Source of the DNA: Candidatus Aminicenantota bacterium
GTDB taxonomy: Bacteria; Acidobacteriota; Aminicenantia; UBA2199
DNA: 6,854 nucleotides
NCBI GenBank assembly: GCA_024644125.1
Contig: JAHELQ010000068.1
Location: 1-6,854 of the forward strand
Direction: 5' to 3'
Shown one piece after another: positions 6,690 to 6,854 of this stretch (positions within the stretch are counted from its first letter, which is position 1; every line of letters begins with the position of its first letter). The translations under genes were made by a program, and so were the position numbers. Below the pieces are notes generated by a model, which worked only from the letters and a program-made list of their open reading frames with translations, was not told the DNA's origin and searched no databases.

Positions 6690-6854
6690 ATGGAAATTAG
6701 AATCCTCATATCGTTCTTTTTTATCGGGGCTGGCGCGTTCTTCATGCTGGTTGGAAGCATCGGCTTGATCCGTCTGCCGGATTTCTACTCCAGGGCGCAC
6801 GCCACCGGAAAAGTGGATACTCTGGCCATCATGCTGGTGATCTTCGGTTTGATG
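6690..6854 (+). CDS. mnhG: Mrp/Mnh cation:proton antiporter subunit G, 3' end beyond the window
   Basis: The first 55 codons of subunit G. After MEIR comes a hydrophobic helix (about 5-27), then the strongly conserved MrpG signature GLIRLPDFYSRAHATGKVDTLA (25-46), then the start of a second helix (from about 45) that is cut by the window end. The full family protein is around 100-130 residues with three helices. The ATG is 4 nt after the mnhF stop. Its Shine-Dalgarno site is poor: only the purine run GAGAAGAAG at 6674-6682, inside the mnhF end, is in range, so translation probably depends on coupling to mnhF. In Mrp complexes, G sits with E and F in one small membrane module. Confidence 0.92.
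   Translation, partial: MEIRILISFFFIGAGAFFMLVGSIGLIRLPDFYSRAHATGKVDTLAIMLVIFGLM

Overview
The window is bacterial chromosomal DNA with two functional blocks, both read on the + strand. It uses the standard code (TGA, TAA and TAG all occur as stops), short or overlapping intergenic joints, Shine-Dalgarno sites and one TTG start. The species cannot be named from sequence alone. A no-Walker-A AddB homologue and an Mrp cassette that begins with the E subunit argue against a Bacillus-type Firmicute, but do not identify a phylum.

Block 1 (1-5587) is an AddAB-type double-strand-break repair module. The first gene enters from outside the window and encodes the UvrD-like helicase plus PD-(D/E)XK nuclease (AddA); its Walker A part lies upstream. 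It overlaps by ATGA with the second gene, an AddB-like protein with a degenerate helicase fold and a second PD-(D/E)XK nuclease. Together such proteins unwind and resect broken DNA ends to load RecA. The addB frame is interrupted by an in-frame TAA at 5378-5380. The same frame then continues for 68 codons to 5587 and encodes the last three cysteines of the iron-sulfur cluster that normally belongs to the nuclease domain. As written, the gene is truncated just before its structural clasp.

The 5588-5831 spacer carries a weak terminator-like hairpin with a T-run, a 9-bp inverted repeat, a near-perfect sigma70-type promoter (TTGACT, 17 bp, TATAAT), and a leader of about 65 nt that can form two mutually exclusive hairpins. 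A Shine-Dalgarno site follows, in front of a TTG start.

Block 2 (5832-6854) is the start of an Mrp/Mnh-type cation/proton antiporter operon: mnhE, mnhF (1-base overlap) and mnhG (cut by the window end). Because E-F-G come first under their own promoter, the larger B, C, D and A-type subunits are expected downstream. The downstream genes would decide between a plain Na+/H+ antiporter and a larger Mrp-containing complex such as an Mbh-type hydrogenase.

No tRNA, rRNA, CRISPR array, insertion sequence or attachment site was seen.
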